Below are positions 4,140 through 5,666 of a stretch of 5,666 nucleotides of DNA, in pieces. The notes under the pieces were generated by a model. The model made no database searches, was not told where the DNA came from, and was given only the letters and a program-made list of their open reading frames with translations. The number at the start of each line of letters is the position of its first letter. Position 1 is the stretch's first letter. A program made the position numbers and the translations under genes. The stretch covers positions 1 to 5,666 of the forward strand of contig CAZOQV010000032.1 in NCBI GenBank assembly GCA_964582365.1. The letters run 5' to 3'. The DNA is from WARW01 sp964582365 (lineage in GTDB: Bacteria; Patescibacteriota; Microgenomatia; UBA12405).

Positions 4140-5666
4140 CATTCTCGCTTTGACCAATACGCTGCTTATCTAAAAAGCACCGGACTTTCTGATGCCAGTA
4201 TTGAACGCAAACTTTCTTCTCTCTCTTCATTTCAAAAATTTTTGGTTAAGAAAAAATATATTTCCTCTTTTAAATCAAACACGTCTCTACCTAAACAAAC
4301 AAACCATTTTCATTTCAAATCTCTTAAATCATATTTCATAAATCATAAATCAAAAATTTTGAGTTCCCCTTTCCTTTCAAAATATTTAATTGTCTTTTCT
4401 ATCTTTGCCATCGTCGTCGGTTTGGGTTATACCATCTATCGCCAAGCCATTCTCCAATCACAAAAAAATCTGGCTTATTCGACTGCCTCCAACATGATCA
4501 CGGCTGGCCGCTTTTTATCTTTTCAAGGACGTTTAACTGACTCGGCCGGTAATCCTATAGTATCTTCGACAAATATACTTTTTAAACTCTACGATGTCGG
4601 TGACACTAACTCTGGTAATCTTCTCTACACCTCTGGAACTGGTAATAGTCAAACCATTGTTCCAGACGAGAATGGTATCTTTTCTGTCACTATTGGTAAA
4701 AGTCATGGTAGTACTATTCCCTCTTCTGTTTTTAGTGAACATGCTGAAGTCTGGTTAGAAATCACTGCTGGTGTTGAAGTCATGAATCCCCGTCAACAAA
4801 TTGCTACTGTCGCCTATGCTTTAAACGCTGAGACATTGCAAGGTCTACCTCCATCTGCTAGCGGTATAAAAAACACAGTGCTAGTTATTGGTGATAGTGG
4901 TAATATCATGCTTGGTGAAACTTCACCTTCAATTATTTCCTCTTCTGGAACTTTCGGTCTTGAGGGTCAAGCTATCTTAATTAAAGCTACTGACGGTAGT
5001 GGCGGCAACATTACTATTAATCCTGATGCTAATGGTCAAATTAAACTTATAACCGAAGGTACTGGCGTTTCTGATGGTTTTATCAATGCCACTAATTCTA
5101 ATCTTTCCACTGGTAATCTTTTCAACGCTACTATAAACAATCTTAATAAAAATTATAAATTTATTAACTTCAGCAATTATAGTGTTGGCACTAGCCTTAT
5201 TTCTCGTTTTTCAGTTGACGCTTATGGTAATACTTTTGTCGGTGGTACACTTAGCACTAGTAATTTAGCAGTTGGATCTAGTTCTTTGGTTAATAACCTT
5301 AATGCGGATTTATTAGATGGTTATCATGCTTCTACTTTTTTAGGTGTTGGCTCTACCGGTTCTCTTCCTTATGTCAACAATGCTACTAATGGAACTCTCA
5401 CTCGAAGTGGCGCTGGCCCTTACACTTTAGGATTAAATCTTGGCAATGCTAATACTTGGACTGGCCTACAAACCTTTAATGCTGCTGGTGCTCCTTTTGC
5501 AGTTGGATCTAGCACTAAAGTTACCAATTTAAATGCTGATTTATTAGATGGCTACGATTCCTCTAGTTTTATTTACACCGCTGGTAATGGTCTCACTTTA
5601 GTCAGCAATACTTTTAGACTTGGTGGTACTTTATCTCAGAATACTGATATTGGTTTCTCTGGATTC
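4116..5666 (+). CDS. C-terminal part of interrupted gene: SAM-like domain end, transmembrane helix, fibre-like ectodomain; runs off the window
   Basis: The frame is open from a TAG at 4095-4097 to the window end. The only early start is a TTG inside the repeat (4116), so autonomous translation is doubtful. True homology begins at His 4140. Bases 4140-4265 complete the second SAM-like domain (FDQYAAYLKSTGLSDASIE, then KLSSLSSFQKFL). A basic linker follows, then one transmembrane helix YLIVFSIFAIVVGLGYTIY (4383-4439). By the positive-inside rule the SAM-like domains are cytoplasmic and the rest is outside. The ectodomain starts with RFLSFQGRLTDSAGNPI (about 4512), a motif common at the start of bacterial surface proteins. 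It continues as Gly/Asn/Thr/Ser-rich beta sequence with two NADLLDGY modules and NTWTGLQTFN, both typical of phage tail-fibre-like proteins. With the insert removed, the visible protein is at least 656 residues. Confidence 0.78.
   Translation, partial: MKFEILFNHSRFDQYAAYLKSTGLSDASIERKLSSLSSFQKFLVKKKYISSFKSNTSLPKQTNHFHFKSLKSYFINHKSKILSSPFLSKYLIVFSIFAIVVGLGYTIYRQAILQSQKNLAYSTASNMITAGRFLSFQGRLTDSAGNPIVSSTNILFKLYDVGDTNSGNLLYTSGTGNSQTIVPDENGIFSVTIGKSHGSTIPSSVFSEHAEVWLEITAGVEVMNPRQQIATVAYALNAETLQGLPPSASGIKNTVLVIGDSGNIMLGETSPSIISSSGTFGLEGQAILIKATDGSGGNITINPDANGQIKLITEGTGVSDGFINATNSNLSTGNLFNATINNLNKNYKFINFSNYSVGTSLISRFSVDAYGNTFVGGTLSTSNLAVGSSSLVNNLNADLLDGYHASTFLGVGSTGSLPYVNNATNGTLTRSGAGPYTLGLNLGNANTWTGLQTFNAAGAPFAVGSSTKVTNLNADLLDGYDSSSFIYTAGNGLTLVSNTFRLGGTLSQNTDIGFSGF
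4326..4353 (+). repeat. In-frame heptanucleotide tract within the coding linker
   Basis: Four 7-nt units read AAATCAT, ATTTCAT, AAATCAT, AAATCAA and encode part of the basic linker (around KSYFINHKSK) just before the transmembrane helix. The same unit type appears in non-coding DNA at 2054-2095. Here the tract contains no stop in the used frame and has been absorbed into the protein. Confidence 0.6.
5268..5573 (+). repeat. Two NADLLDGY fibre modules in the ectodomain
   Basis: Two 25-residue modules are encoded at 5268-5342 and 5499-5573. Both begin AVGSS and contain NLNADLLDGY followed by a Ser/Thr-Phe segment. At DNA level the 14-mer GCAGTTGGATCTAG starts both. The modules are 231 bp apart. 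NADLLDG-type motifs are typical of trimeric tail-fibre and bacterial surface-fibre proteins, where they mark repeated beta modules. Confidence 0.7.

Noticed and set aside
4533..4742. Open frame on the minus strand, 69 codons
   Set aside because: It is antisense to the ectodomain of the fibre-like protein and has no independent support.

Overview
The window looks like an AT-rich chromosomal piece of an uncultured bacterium, most likely Candidate Phyla Radiation (Patescibacteria). This is inference, not a database match. It rests on small membrane-anchored proteins with little recognisable homology, a surface protein joining recombinase-like domains to a fibre-like ectodomain, weak or absent Shine-Dalgarno signals with apparently leaderless promoters, and many short repeats. 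UGA is not used as a sense codon in any reading frame I followed.

Layout: 1-969 (+) is the 3' end of a secreted LamG/concanavalin-like surface protein. 988-1147 holds a near-perfect palindrome and two copies of a CCTCCCTT/AAGGGAGG hairpin element lying between convergent genes. 1099-1950 (-) encodes a BRO-N/DinD-like protein whose last 16 codons lie inside one of these elements. 1951-2324 is its promoter and an AT-rich spacer with degenerate 7-nt repeats. 2325-2433 is a run of five small hairpins forming the 3' region of 2437-2847 (-), a membrane-anchored Ig-like protein. 2866-3391 is an AT-rich spacer with more 7-nt repeats. A promoter at about 3392-3420 leads into a rightward operon: a 42-aa membrane microprotein (3453-3581), then a large membrane-spanning protein that runs off the window (3592 to beyond 5666).

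The central observation concerns that last gene. Its N-terminal half carries two copies of a helical domain resembling the core-binding (SAM-like) domain of tyrosine recombinases. After these come a basic linker, one transmembrane helix and a long ectodomain with an FQGRLTD motif and tail-fibre-type NADLLDGY modules. The reading frame is broken in the middle of the second SAM-like domain by a 107-bp block made almost wholly of 7-nt units. The block is flanked by the direct repeat TTTAAT. Removing exactly one TTTAAT plus the block restores one open frame of at least 656 codons and rebuilds the domain. This looks like a recent, cleanly bounded insertion or expansion, possibly reversible.

Shared themes are cell-surface proteins (LamG, Ig-like, fibre-like), a family of heptanucleotide repeats found between genes, inside a gene and in a coding linker, and a hairpin element found at the 3' end of three of the genes. 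No tRNA, rRNA or CRISPR array was seen.
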